From: CAYVBE01 sp964448935
Lineage (GTDB): Bacteria; Planctomycetota; Brocadiia; SM23-32
Length of the DNA stretch: 45,181 nucleotides
Assembly: GCA_964448935.1 (NCBI GenBank)
Contig: CAYVBE010000014.1
Coordinates: 1-45,181, forward strand
Reading direction: 5' to 3'
Shown: in pieces, positions 34,608-42,542 of the stretch
Position numbering within the stretch: the first letter of the stretch is position 1
Layout: each line of letters begins with the position of its first letter
Position numbers and translations under genes: made by a program
The notes under the pieces: generated by a model
The model's input: the letters and a program-made list of their open reading frames with translations, nothing else
Database searches by the model: none
What the model was told of the DNA's origin: nothing

Positions 34608-35669
34608 ATGGCCAGACTGTTCAGAGCACCGGACAAGGCCGGCCTTCCGCCCGGAACGCCCGTGCACGTCGGCGCCCGAAGGATCGAGCAGGTCCGCGTG
34701 ACGGTCATCCGCTACGACGAGGCGTCGGTGGAGGAGCAGACGCTGGAGGACGCCGACCAGGCCGCCGACTTCCGGCAGAAGGGCGGCGTCACCTGGGTCA
34801 ATGTGGACGGGCTGCACCGCGCGGACATCATCGAGAACATCGGCGCGCAGTTCGACCTGCACCCCCTTATCCTCGAGGATATCCTGAACACCGGGCAGCG
34901 CCCGAAGATCGAGGACTATCAGGACTACCTCTACGTGGTCCTCAAGATGCTGTCGCACGACGCCGACCGGGACGAGATCGAGGCGGAGCAGGTGAGCCTG
35001 GTCATGGGGCCGGGATACGTGCTCAGCTTCCAGGAACGGCCGGGGGACGTGTTCGAATCCGTCCGCGAGCGCATCCGGGGGGGCAAGGGCCGGGTGCGGA
35101 CTGTGGGCAGCGATTACCTGGTTTACAGCCTGATTGACGCCGTTGTGGACAGCTATTTCGTCATCTGCGAGGCATTCGGCGAGAAGCTGGAGAGGCTGGA
35201 GGACCGCGTCATCGCCCATCCGGAGCCCGCGTCGTCGCGCGAGATCCACGCGGCCAAGCGGGAGGCCATCATGCTCCGAAAATCCCTGTGGCCGCTCCGC
35301 GAGGTCATCAACGGCCTGCTGCGCGAGGAGCCGCCGCTGGTCTCCGACGCCACGCACCTCTACCTGCGCGACGTCTACGACCACACCATCCAGGTGATAG
35401 ACACCATCGAGTCCTTCCGGGACGTGCTCTCGGGGCTTCTGGACATCTATCTGACCAGCATCAGCAACCGCATGAACGAGGTGATGAAGGTTCTGACGAT
35501 CATCGCCACCATCTTCATCCCCCTCACCTTCATCGCCGGCGTCTACGGGATGAACTTCCGGCACATGCCGGAGCTGGACTGGCCCTGGGCCTACCCCGCG
35601 GTGTGGGGGGTAATGATCGTCATCGCCGTGGTGATGGTCGTCTACTTCCGCCGGAAGCGCTGGTTATGA
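34608..35669 (+). CDS. corA: CorA-family magnesium/cobalt transporter
   Basis: Pentameric inner-membrane channel for Mg2+ or Co2+, 353 aa. The cytoplasmic part has VTWVNVDGLH, then HPLILEDILNTGQRPKIEDY and a long helical stalk (LRDVYDHTIQVIDTIESFRD). Two membrane spans follow at the end with the selectivity motif YGMNF between them and a basic tail YFRRKRWL. ATG 34608 has GAGGAGGA upstream. The last 6 bases overlap the convergent serpin gene. Confidence 0.95.
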   Translation: MARLFRAPDKAGLPPGTPVHVGARRIEQVRVTVIRYDEASVEEQTLEDADQAADFRQKGGVTWVNVDGLHRADIIENIGAQFDLHPLILEDILNTGQRPKIEDYQDYLYVVLKMLSHDADRDEIEAEQVSLVMGPGYVLSFQERPGDVFESVRERIRGGKGRVRTVGSDYLVYSLIDAVVDSYFVICEAFGEKLERLEDRVIAHPEPASSREIHAAKREAIMLRKSLWPLREVINGLLREEPPLVSDATHLYLRDVYDHTIQVIDTIESFRDVLSGLLDIYLTSISNRMNEVMKVLTIIATIFIPLTFIAGVYGMNFRHMPELDWPWAYPAVWGVMIVIAVVMVVYFRRKRWL

Positions 35670-36914
35670 CCCGGCCGGGTCGGCCACGCGGCCCATGAAC
35701 AGGACCGTGCCGGTCGGCCGGTGGCGAATGAAGAACAGGAACGGGTGGTCAGCCCGGAATACCGCCGGCTGAAGCGGAACAGACGTTGTCCCCACAATCA
35801 CGCCCGTGGCGGCGGCCGCTTCCGTGCCTTCCTCGTTCACGTCCACGTATGCCTTGTGCAGCACGGCCGTGACGAACAGGTCGCGCTTGCCGTTCATCCC
35901 GGAGAAGTCGGCTTCATCCGGCAGGAAGGCGTCCTTCATGCCCAGCGACTCCAGCATGGACCGTAGTCCGAACTCGGAGGTGAACTTGAACCGCGGCAGG
36001 TAGACGTCCACCTCCCGCCTCCGCAGCCCGTCGAACCACTCGTGCAGCTTCTCCTGCGTCAGCCCCTTCTCCAGATGGTCCAGCCCGTCGCGCTCCCGGG
36101 GCAGGGCCACGATCATGCTCAGCTCATCTCCCTCGTAGGGAAGCTCCAGAAGCTGGCAGCTTTCCGTCTCGGCGTAGCCGAAGCGCTTCTTGTTGTGCAT
36201 CGTGGGCACGGACTTCGTCTCGTCCGCGGAGACCCAGAAATCACGGTCCTCGGTTTGCTCGGGTTTGAAGGGCATGTCCCACAGGCCCTTGAAGTAGATG
36301 GCGTTGGTCAGCACCAGGCGGGTGAGGGCGTTCAGGGCACCGCGCGGGATCAGGTCTTCGATCTTGCCGTTCGTCTTCTTCTCGACCCAGCGGTTGATCC
36401 GGTTGCGGGCCTCTTCGGTGGCATTTCGGAAATCCACCTGCTCCAGCCCCGCGTCGTAGTTCGTCTCGACCACCCGCAGGTAGCTTTGCAGGAAATCGTA
36501 GCCCTCCTGGCCCCACAGGGCGTTGGCCACCTCCAGCCGGCAGCCCTCGGCGTTGGTAGCCTCGTTTAACTCGTCCAGCAGGTGGCTGTAGGCCGTGTCT
36601 ACGGCCTCGCCGCGTTCGGGCAGGCGCAGCATCGGCCGCATCTGCTCGGCGGTCTCCCCTCGCGCACCGGCCCAGGTCATGGCCAGGGCGGTGGATATGC
36701 CGTGGGGCGAGAAGAAGAGGTTTCCCTCCTTCTTGCTGAGCTTCCCGTAGAGGTCGAGCCCAAAACCGTTGTTCGCCTTCGCCACGGCCTCTTTGACCTG
36801 CTCGATCTCCTCCGGGATTTCCCTGGGCTCCCCCGTTTCCGCGCAGCGCGTGGTCGAAATGCCCACCGAAAACAGCAGCACCAGAACGATCAGACTCGTC
36901 CCAAACGAACGCAT
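35664..36914 (-). CDS. serpin (serine protease inhibitor), secreted
   Basis: Bacterial serpin of 416 aa with a signal peptide (MRSFGTSLIVLVLLFSVGIS). Serpin landmarks: GNLFFSPHGISTALAMTWAG, LTNAIYFKGLWDMPF, KAYVDVNEEGTEAAAATG and FRADHPFLFFIRH. The hinge EEGTEAAAA fits inhibitory serpins. By counting from the hinge, P1-P1' would be Thr-Ser in GTTSVP, but the loop is about 3 residues longer before FRADHPF than in ovalbumin, so P1 is uncertain. It should act in the periplasm or outside the cell. GGGGGAGG precedes the ATG. Overlaps the corA end by 6 bases. Confidence 0.93.
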   Translation of the reverse strand: MRSFGTSLIVLVLLFSVGISTTRCAETGEPREIPEEIEQVKEAVAKANNGFGLDLYGKLSKKEGNLFFSPHGISTALAMTWAGARGETAEQMRPMLRLPERGEAVDTAYSHLLDELNEATNAEGCRLEVANALWGQEGYDFLQSYLRVVETNYDAGLEQVDFRNATEEARNRINRWVEKKTNGKIEDLIPRGALNALTRLVLTNAIYFKGLWDMPFKPEQTEDRDFWVSADETKSVPTMHNKKRFGYAETESCQLLELPYEGDELSMIVALPRERDGLDHLEKGLTQEKLHEWFDGLRRREVDVYLPRFKFTSEFGLRSMLESLGMKDAFLPDEADFSGMNGKRDLFVTAVLHKAYVDVNEEGTEAAAATGVIVGTTSVPLQPAVFRADHPFLFFIRHRPTGTVLFMGRVADPAGS

Positions 36915-36945
36915 GGTTGACCTCCCCCGCTCGGGTTTGTGGGTC

Positions 36946-38094
36946 TCACCCTGTTGGTAGTATATCGCCGCCCTGATGTTCCGTCACGTGAGCGCTCCGG
37001 ACGAACCGACGGTCTATGTAGTCCTTGAGTTTGAAGGCGAGAGGTCCGTAGTGCACGAAGCCTCCCTTCCGCGCGATGCCCGTGCCGTCGCCCATGTTGA
37101 GGACCAGCAGATAGGACTTCTTGGGTGTGAAGCCGTCCAGGGCCCGGCCCTCCAGCGCGGCAAGCAGGTTGCGGCTGAGGACCTCTCCTTCCCGGACGGC
37201 ATGCACGCCGACCCGCGCCAGCGAGCGTCCCTCCACCTCAATGCAGTCGCCGCCTCCGAATATCTCCGGCTGTGCGACGCACTGCAGGTCGTCGTTAACC
37301 AGCAGGCCCCCGCAGGGACCGACCGGCAGACCCGAATCCCGGTACAGCGTGGAAGGCTCGACTCCGGTGGCGACGAACGTCACGTCCGTGCGCAGACGCA
37401 CGCCCTCCTCCAGTCGGACACGGCCGTTCTCCACGCGTCGGGCTCGGACATTTTCCTGCACGCGGATTCCCCGGCGCTCCAGCGAGTCGAGGGCGCACTG
37501 CCGACAGCGTCCCGGCATGTCCGGGAGCACGGTACGAGCCGCCACCAGCGTGATCGCGGGCTCCCGGCCTGTTTCAGTGACCAGCTGCCACGCGTTTCCC
37601 GCGATCTCGACCCCTGCCGGACCGCCTCCGACCACCACGATGTGCAGCCTGCGACCGCTGCCCCCTGGCTGCTCCCGGATGAAGTCCCGGGCCCGCAGCA
37701 AATGGGAGATGGGTTTGACTCCAAAGACGCTCTCGCATCGCTGGCGGGCAAGTTCGCTCATCGGCACACTGCTTCCCGTATTGAACGAGACCACGTCGTA
37801 GCCGACCGTCTTGCCGGAATCCAGCAGGAGTCTGTGCCGGTCAGGCTCGACCAGGATCACGCGGCTTTTTTGGAAACGGCCCCCGCCTTTCCGCGTCAGG
37901 TCTGCCACAGGCAGCCGCACCTGCTCCGGGCCGTAGATTCCGCCCAGCATTCCCGGACCCATCCCGGAGTAGAAGTGGCGTTCAGCGGGGCTGATAAGGG
38001 TCACGCGGTGCCCGCGCCGCACGTATCCGTCAAGGCGCAGCAGAACCGGGATATGCGCGTGGCCGCCCCCGACCAACACCAGGTGCCTTCCCAT
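36946..38094 (-). CDS. FAD-dependent pyridine nucleotide-disulfide oxidoreductase, SelD-associated type without SelD
   Basis: NDH-2-like flavoprotein of 382 aa. HLVLVGGGHAHIPVLLRL and HFYSGMGPGMLGGIYGPEQV are typical of TIGR03169, the module often fused to or next to SelD. A second dinucleotide site is HIVVVGGGPAGVEIAG (NAD(P)H), then ATGVEPSTLY and IFGGGDCIEV, the C-terminal FAD contact. No selD is fused or adjacent. It probably oxidises NAD(P)H and passes electrons to a quinone or thiol acceptor; this is inferred. ATG 38094 has GGAG about 10 bases upstream. Upstream of the serpin's promoter region only by coordinate order; the serpin is read just before it (31-base gap), so they may be co-transcribed. 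Confidence 0.85.
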   Translation of the reverse strand: MGRHLVLVGGGHAHIPVLLRLDGYVRRGHRVTLISPAERHFYSGMGPGMLGGIYGPEQVRLPVADLTRKGGGRFQKSRVILVEPDRHRLLLDSGKTVGYDVVSFNTGSSVPMSELARQRCESVFGVKPISHLLRARDFIREQPGGSGRRLHIVVVGGGPAGVEIAGNAWQLVTETGREPAITLVAARTVLPDMPGRCRQCALDSLERRGIRVQENVRARRVENGRVRLEEGVRLRTDVTFVATGVEPSTLYRDSGLPVGPCGGLLVNDDLQCVAQPEIFGGGDCIEVEGRSLARVGVHAVREGEVLSRNLLAALEGRALDGFTPKKSYLLVLNMGDGTGIARKGGFVHYGPLAFKLKDYIDRRFVRSAHVTEHQGGDILPTG

Positions 38095-38173
38095 GGTCGT
38101 ATCGCTCCATTGCGTAACGGCACGAGTCTATCTGCAGCATAGCAAGTTTTTCCGGGAATCGCGACGGAGCGCA

Positions 38174-38202
38174 TTGACGCGCGAAGAGGTATGGCTTAGA
38201 AA
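38174..38202 (+). promoter_or_regulatory. promoter of sulfatase-like gene
   Basis: TTGACG and TAGAAA are separated by 17 bases, 43 bases before the GTG start. Confidence 0.55.
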
Positions 38203-38245
38203 ACGCGGAAGAAGGTAATCCGTCCATCCGAAGGAGGAAGCCGTC

Positions 38246-39571
38246 GTGAACGTCATCCTGATCGCCATAGACACGTTGCGGGCCGACCATCTGGCGTGCT
38301 ACGGCTACACGCGCCAAACCAGCCCCACACTCGCCGCGCTGGCCGGGGAGGGCATCCTCTACGAGGACTTCATCGCGCCGGCCATCCCCACGGACCCCTC
38401 TTTCGCGTCGCTGTTCACGGGTCTGCCGGACTACGCCCACCGCATCGCGGGCGTTATCCCTCCCCGGTCCGTGGCCGAAGGTGCGCCCTGGCTGCCGGAG
38501 GTATTCCGGGACGCCGGCTACTTCACCTGCGCGGTGGACAACCTGCGGGGCCACGCCGACTTCTTCGGGCGCGGCTGGCAGGACTACTCCTGGCCCGGCA
38601 TGGGGCGCGAGGACGAGGAAGGCGTCAAACGCACCGGGGAATTCGTGACCGCCGCGGCCGAAGATCTACTGGACCGTCTGCCGGCGGACGACCCGTTCCT
38701 GATGTTTCTGCACTACTGGGACCCGCACACGCCTTACCTGCCGCCGCCGCCCCACGACGGCATGTTCTACGACGGCGACCCCACCGACCCGCGGCACGAT
38801 TCCATGAAGGCCGTCCGCGCATTCGGCGGCCCGGGCACGGGATGGATTGACGACGACGTAACCGACGCCGATTACGTGACCGCGCAGTACGACGCCGAGA
38901 TCGCCTACAACAGCGAGCACCTGGGAGCGTTCGTCGCCGCGCTCAAGGAGCGCGCTCTCTACGACGACGCCCTGATCGTCGTCTTCTCGGACCACGGCGA
39001 GGTGCTCACCGACCACGTGGGCTACTTCGACCACCACGGGCTCTACGAGGCCAACATCCACGTGCCTTTGATCGTGAAACTGCCGGGCGCCCGAAACGCC
39101 GGGTCCCGCGTGGAGCACATGGTGCAGATGACGGACCTGCCCGTCACGCTGCTGAACGCCGCGGGTCTCGATGTCCCGTCCGACATGGAAGGGGCGGATC
39201 TCCTTGCGCCCCCCGATGGCGCTTCGGCTCCCCATGAGAACCTCTACCTGGCCGAGGGCACGTGGCAGGTGAAGCGCGGCGTGCGGACCTGTGACTGGAA
39301 GTTCATCCGTGCCGCCTCCGATTCCTACAAGCACAACTTCCACGCGTCCCCGCTCCGAGAGCTTTATAACCTGCAGAAGGACCCCCACGAGCAGGTTAAC
39401 CTGGCCAACGCTGAGGCCGAGGTGGCCGCTGAGCTGGAGCGGCGCCTGGACGAGTGGCTGGCGCGCATGAAGGACCGCTGGGGCTGGGACGATCCCCTGC
39501 TGGAGGACGGGCCGACGCTGCTGAAAGAGATCGGAGAGCGAGACACCACGCCGGCGGCCGAGATAGCCTGA
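38246..39571 (+). CDS. sulfatase-like alkaline-phosphatase-superfamily hydrolase with Thr nucleophile
   Basis: Metal-dependent hydrolase of 441 aa with the sulfatase fold: ILIAIDTLRADHLACYGYTR (D9 metal ligand), VVFSDHGEVLTDH (second metal site) and EANIHVPLIVKLPG. At the position of the formylglycine motif C/S-x-P-S-R it reads T49-D-P-S-F53, followed by ASLFTGLP. So the Cys/Ser is Thr and the Arg is Phe: the protein cannot be matured to formylglycine and probably uses Thr as nucleophile on phosphate esters, as other alkaline-phosphatase relatives do. No signal peptide, so cytoplasmic. GTG start with AAGGAGGA upstream. Followed by a decayed GH9 gene. Confidence 0.9.
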   Translation: MNVILIAIDTLRADHLACYGYTRQTSPTLAALAGEGILYEDFIAPAIPTDPSFASLFTGLPDYAHRIAGVIPPRSVAEGAPWLPEVFRDAGYFTCAVDNLRGHADFFGRGWQDYSWPGMGREDEEGVKRTGEFVTAAAEDLLDRLPADDPFLMFLHYWDPHTPYLPPPPHDGMFYDGDPTDPRHDSMKAVRAFGGPGTGWIDDDVTDADYVTAQYDAEIAYNSEHLGAFVAALKERALYDDALIVVFSDHGEVLTDHVGYFDHHGLYEANIHVPLIVKLPGARNAGSRVEHMVQMTDLPVTLLNAAGLDVPSDMEGADLLAPPDGASAPHENLYLAEGTWQVKRGVRTCDWKFIRAASDSYKHNFHASPLRELYNLQKDPHEQVNLANAEAEVAAELERRLDEWLARMKDRWGWDDPLLEDGPTLLKEIGERDTTPAAEIA

Positions 39572-39605
39572 CCGGGGCCGGCCACTCTGGGAGGAGGTGA
39601 GGCCA

Positions 39606-40564
39606 ATGTTGGCCGGACGGTGTGTTGTGGCTGTCTGCCTGTCTCTGTTGCTTACGTCTGCGGCGGCGGCACGGGAGGCGACCCGTCTGGTTCACGTCGG
39701 CGCAGTCAGGCAGGATGTTCTCGGCATCACCTTCGTGGGCGGCGGGGTGGAGCGCGGGCGGCAGGTGCCCTACGAGTGACGGCCCGGCGACGCCGTCCGG
39801 GACCCGGAGCACCACCGCTGGCTGGTGCGGGACGGCCGCGTCATCGGCGTGCGGGCCAGTGAAAACCAGAGCAGTCTCTACACCCTGGACCGGTTCCACG
39901 AGAGCGACTTCGACCCCGCCCGCACCGATGAGGTGGACGACTACCGCCTGAGTTCCGAGGGCGATTCGGACTATCGGGAGCCGACCGCGCCCGTGCGGGT
40001 TCATCGCAAGAGCAAGCCGACGGACCTGGCGCGGGTGGGGCAGTGGGCCTATGCCGCGCCCGTCCGCCACACCATTTACCTGGTGCTGCCGCGCCCCCCG
40101 CGGGAGGGATGCACATACCGGTTGGACTTTGAGCATCTGCCTCTGGGCTTTCAGGAATTCACCTTCGATCCGGGACGACTGCGCAGCGAGGCGGTGCACG
40201 TCAGCCACCTGGGGTTCCGGCCGGACGACCCCGCTAAGGTTGCATTTCTCTCCTGCTGGACGCGCTCCGGCTGCGGGCTGGACTACCCGGAGGGTCTGGA
40301 ATTCCACGCTGTGGAGAGTGCCTCGGGCGAGACCTTCTTCCGAGGCGTGACGGCCCTCTCCAAAGCGGTGGAAGATGCCATCGAGGATCTTTACAACCGC
40401 AACTACAACGGTGCGGACGCCCACCAGATAGCAATCCCTTGCATGTGGACGCCCGCGTCAGCAACCAGCCACCACACTGGTATCCGAGCGTCTGCGAATA
40501 CACCGTGCATCAACCCATGGCGCGCAACGCCTACGTCTGGGGCTACCTGGCCGCCAGGGAGTAG
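39606..40564 (+). pseudogene. decayed GH9-type glycosidase with internal deletion
   Basis: Starts well: GGAGGTGAGGCC precedes ATG 39606 and a signal peptide (RCVVAVCLSLLLTSAAAA). After QVPYE the frame hits TGA at 39777-39779, then continues in the same frame as RPGDAVRDPEHHRWLVRDGR through an Ig-like CelD_N-type domain (VHVSHLGFRPDDPAKVAFLS) to NRNYNGAD near 40420. The frame then shifts, and the new frame reads NPLHVDARVSNQPPHWYPSV, then CEYTVHQPMARNAYVWGYLA and a stop at 40562-40564. That tail resembles the NPL-H-D-R end of GH9 enzymes, so the whole catalytic core (several hundred residues) appears to be missing. Stop, deletion and frameshift together mark a pseudogene. GH9 assignment is moderately sure. 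Confidence 0.7.
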
Positions 40565-40903
40565 CGGCCTGTCGTGCGTGGCCGGCAGACCACTCAGAAT
40601 CCGAGGCCCAGACGGTGCGGGGGAAAGGCGACGAGGTGGCTTGCCATGCTCCGGGAGAGTTCAGATTTCGCAACAAATCGTGTTGCGAAAGATCAACACC
40701 TCGTTCGCATCGGGCACCACCCCCACCGCCAGGCACAGATCAATGCCAGCGCAAAAGTATACAGAACAATGCCTTAGGTATTCCGACCAGAACTATTGGG
40801 TTTTGGCGCAGTTTTTGCCATCATGATAAGAAGAGATGGTGTGCCCGTAGTGTGCTGGGGTAGAAGTCAGCCGTATCCCAGCAGTGATAGAGGGGAGAAT
40901 TCC
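40565..40903. other. non-coding region upstream of PEP-CTERM gene
   Basis: No convincing gene. It holds a perfect 25-base hairpin at 40666-40690 and lower-GC sequence than its surroundings. Short open frames here lack ribosome sites and family matches. The 3' end (from about 40796) presumably carries the PEP-CTERM promoter, but no clean -35/-10 pair stands out. Confidence 0.5.
40666..40690. repeat. perfect 10-bp inverted repeat
   Basis: TTTCGCAACA and TGTTGCGAAA are exact complements around the 5-base loop AATCG. No T-run follows, so an operator or RNA hairpin is more likely than a terminator. It lies 214 bases before the PEP-CTERM start. Confidence 0.7.
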
Positions 40904-41674
40904 GTGAAGAGAGTTCGCGTTTGGTTCTACCTGGTGTTCTTCGGCGCCGCGTTCTGCCTCGGTGCGGAGCCTGTTGCGGCCTTCCCCGTACTCCAACTGT
41001 ACGCTGAGAATTCGCACTACGTCAACGAGTCGTGGCTGACTTACGACAATCCGTACACGCTCCAAGTTGTTGGGACCCGACAAAACCCGTTTGCCAACGA
41101 GATCACGGAGCTGAATCTGATCATCTCGCTTCCCCCGTTGTACAACGGGAAGACCTATGCCAACGCCGACCTGATCGAATGGGTCACGATACAGGGCGTT
41201 GAAGGGAACGGTTCTTTGTCGACAGACAATAATCCCGCTAACCACACCGGGCTGAGCGTGAGCCTCGCGCCCGGTGATAGTTACTGGCACGAGGGCTCGC
41301 TGGACTATCCGGGTCCCGGGGTCTTTCCACCTCACGGCGTTTTTCCCTGTCCCTTCTGGCAGGTACCGCTTCCCGATTTGCAGGTAGGATCTGCGGGAGA
41401 AGACGTGTACGACTTCGGTGAGGAATTCGACCCGGCCGATCCGGGTGAGACCAAGACCGGCGACATACAATACTACGCGATAGAATACTCGCCGTACCAC
41501 ACCGAAGTGTTATTGCACGTTGACGTTTATGGCGCAGCGGACTGGCCAAGCAAATACTGGTTTGCTCCCTTCTCGCATGATGCCGACGCCGCCTACGCAC
41601 CCGAACCGGCTACGCTGGGCCTGCTGCTGGCGGGCCTGGCCGGGCTGGCGTTCGTGAAGAAGCGTCACGGGTGA
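40904..41674 (+). CDS. PEP-CTERM-anchored secreted protein
   Basis: Extracellular or envelope protein of 256 aa. A Sec signal (KRVRVWFYLVFFGAAFCLGA) opens it. The C-terminus PEPATLGLLLAGLAGLAFVK, then KRHG, is a textbook PEP-CTERM signal: PEP motif, hydrophobic span, basic end. This is recognised by an exosortase, none of which is in the window. The middle is beta-rich, aromatic and acidic, with no known enzyme motif. GTG 40904 has GGGGAG 7 bases upstream; earlier in-frame starts would spoil the signal peptide. GC is visibly lower than in neighbouring genes. A strong terminator follows at 41712. Confidence 0.88.
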   Translation: MKRVRVWFYLVFFGAAFCLGAEPVAAFPVLQLYAENSHYVNESWLTYDNPYTLQVVGTRQNPFANEITELNLIISLPPLYNGKTYANADLIEWVTIQGVEGNGSLSTDNNPANHTGLSVSLAPGDSYWHEGSLDYPGPGVFPPHGVFPCPFWQVPLPDLQVGSAGEDVYDFGEEFDPADPGETKTGDIQYYAIEYSPYHTEVLLHVDVYGAADWPSKYWFAPFSHDADAAYAPEPATLGLLLAGLAGLAFVKKRHG

Positions 41675-41711
41675 ACGACAGAACCGATGTCGGCCGTGGG
41701 AGTTGAGAGAA

Positions 41712-41743
41712 GGGCGCCGCCAGGGAAGCGGCGCCCTTTTATT
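41712..41743 (+). terminator. intrinsic terminator of PEP-CTERM gene
   Basis: GGGCGCCGC pairs perfectly with GCGGCGCCC around a 7-base loop, followed by TTTTATT. Confidence 0.9.
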
Positions 41744-41773
41744 CCCGCGGCGAAGGAACTGCTGGCCGGGGGC

Positions 41774-42277
41774 TTAGCCACCCTCGCCGCAGGTAGTGCG
41801 TTCCTTGTCTATCTGGGCCGTGACCTCACCCTTCGCGTTGATCGTCGTATGCACGACCACGTGTATGTGGAAATCATTGCCCGGTCCGGGCGCAATGAGC
41901 CCGAAGTTATTCACGAGAGTTCGGGTATAGGGATACGGTTCACGGCCGATGAAAGTGTAGTTGGTTGCGCCGACGCCCTTGTATTTGATCCCGGTGCTGA
42001 TTCCTTCCCCACGTACACCCCTGAGGTTCCAGTGGTCATGAACGTGGATCTTGCCGTCTCCGTCCCGCCTGCTCGATGCCACGTGATGCACGTAGCCGTC
42101 TAACTCGACCCAGTCGTCAATGCATTCCACGTACAGCGTCCGGGTGAATGGGATGACCTCGTTGATCTTTTCCCCGTTGCCTTCCTTCTTGCCTTTCCCC
42201 TTTCCGGGCCCCGCATAGGCAACCGCCGCCAAAAGGGCCGCCGACAACATGACGCAGACCGTCGCTTTTCTCAACAT
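41774..42277 (-). CDS. small secreted protein of unknown function
   Basis: Predicted 167-aa exported protein: signal peptide LRKATVCVMLSAALLAAVAY ending near AYA, then a Gly/Lys-rich linker (GPGKGKGKKEGNGEK) and a beta-rich domain with HVHDHWNLRGVRGEGISTGI, GREPYPYTRTLVNNFGLIAP and FHIHVVVHTTINAKGEVTA. The alternating His-x-His strands suggest a beta-barrel or metal contact, but no family is known to me. The ATG follows AGAGGA closely. It has a 220-base structured leader and a promoter with two palindromes (42506-42542). Convergent with the PEP-CTERM gene. Confidence 0.75.
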   Translation of the reverse strand: MLRKATVCVMLSAALLAAVAYAGPGKGKGKKEGNGEKINEVIPFTRTLYVECIDDWVELDGYVHHVASSRRDGDGKIHVHDHWNLRGVRGEGISTGIKYKGVGATNYTFIGREPYPYTRTLVNNFGLIAPGPGNDFHIHVVVHTTINAKGEVTAQIDKERTTCGEGG

Positions 42278-42480
42278 GTATCCTCTCCATCTCTCCCCGG
42301 CCAGTAATAGTTGCGTGTTCGCCCAGGTCCCTGTACCTTGTTGGCGACAACTCCCCCCTGGGTTACGGACCTCTGGTCCTTGTCTCTGTTTCTCCTTCCG
42401 AGCCGAAAGCCCCAACTTTTCCCTGAGGCCCTTCCATTTCGCCGGAAGTCACGCGCCTCGTTGCCGCCGCCATCCGTCAT
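42271..42480 (-). CDS. possible leader ORF upstream of small secreted protein
   Basis: ATG 42480 lies 20 bases after the predicted transcription start and has GAGG 7 bases upstream. The 69-aa frame (MTDGGGNEARDFRRNGR and on) is basic and of low complexity, and its TGA overlaps the start codon region of the secreted-protein gene, allowing translational coupling. The sequence resembles no family and may be chance. The same RNA can fold: CTTCC/GGAAG, GGACC/GGTCC, and CCCAGG/CCTGGG enclosing GTTG/CAAC. Confidence 0.3.
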   Translation of the reverse strand: MTDGGGNEARDFRRNGRASGKSWGFRLGRRNRDKDQRSVTQGGVVANKVQGPGRTRNYYWPGRDGEDTC

Positions 42481-42505
42481 GTGTCACCCTCTTAGTTGGT
42501 ACATT

Positions 42506-42542
42506 ATATTGTAACACGATATTATATGGTATGCAAGCGCTT
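42506..42542 (-). promoter_or_regulatory. promoter with two palindromic operator candidates
   Basis: On the minus strand TTGCAT (42531-42536) and TACAAT (42508-42513) are separated by 17 bases. The -10 lies inside ATATTGT-AAC-ACGATAT (42506-42522), a near-perfect palindrome with one mismatch, and the -35 overlaps the perfect palindrome AAGCGCTT (42535-42542), the core of LacI-family operators. Both are in an AT-rich island within high-GC DNA. Confidence 0.6.

Noticed and set aside
39777..39779. In-frame TGA as a selenocysteine codon in the GH9-like gene
   Set aside because: The downstream frame also carries a frameshift and a large deletion, and GH9-type secreted enzymes are not selenoproteins. 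Decay explains all three lesions.
40796..40903. N-terminal extension of the PEP-CTERM protein from an upstream ATG
   Set aside because: The GTG at 40904 has a good ribosome site and begins a normal signal peptide; the extension would bury it.
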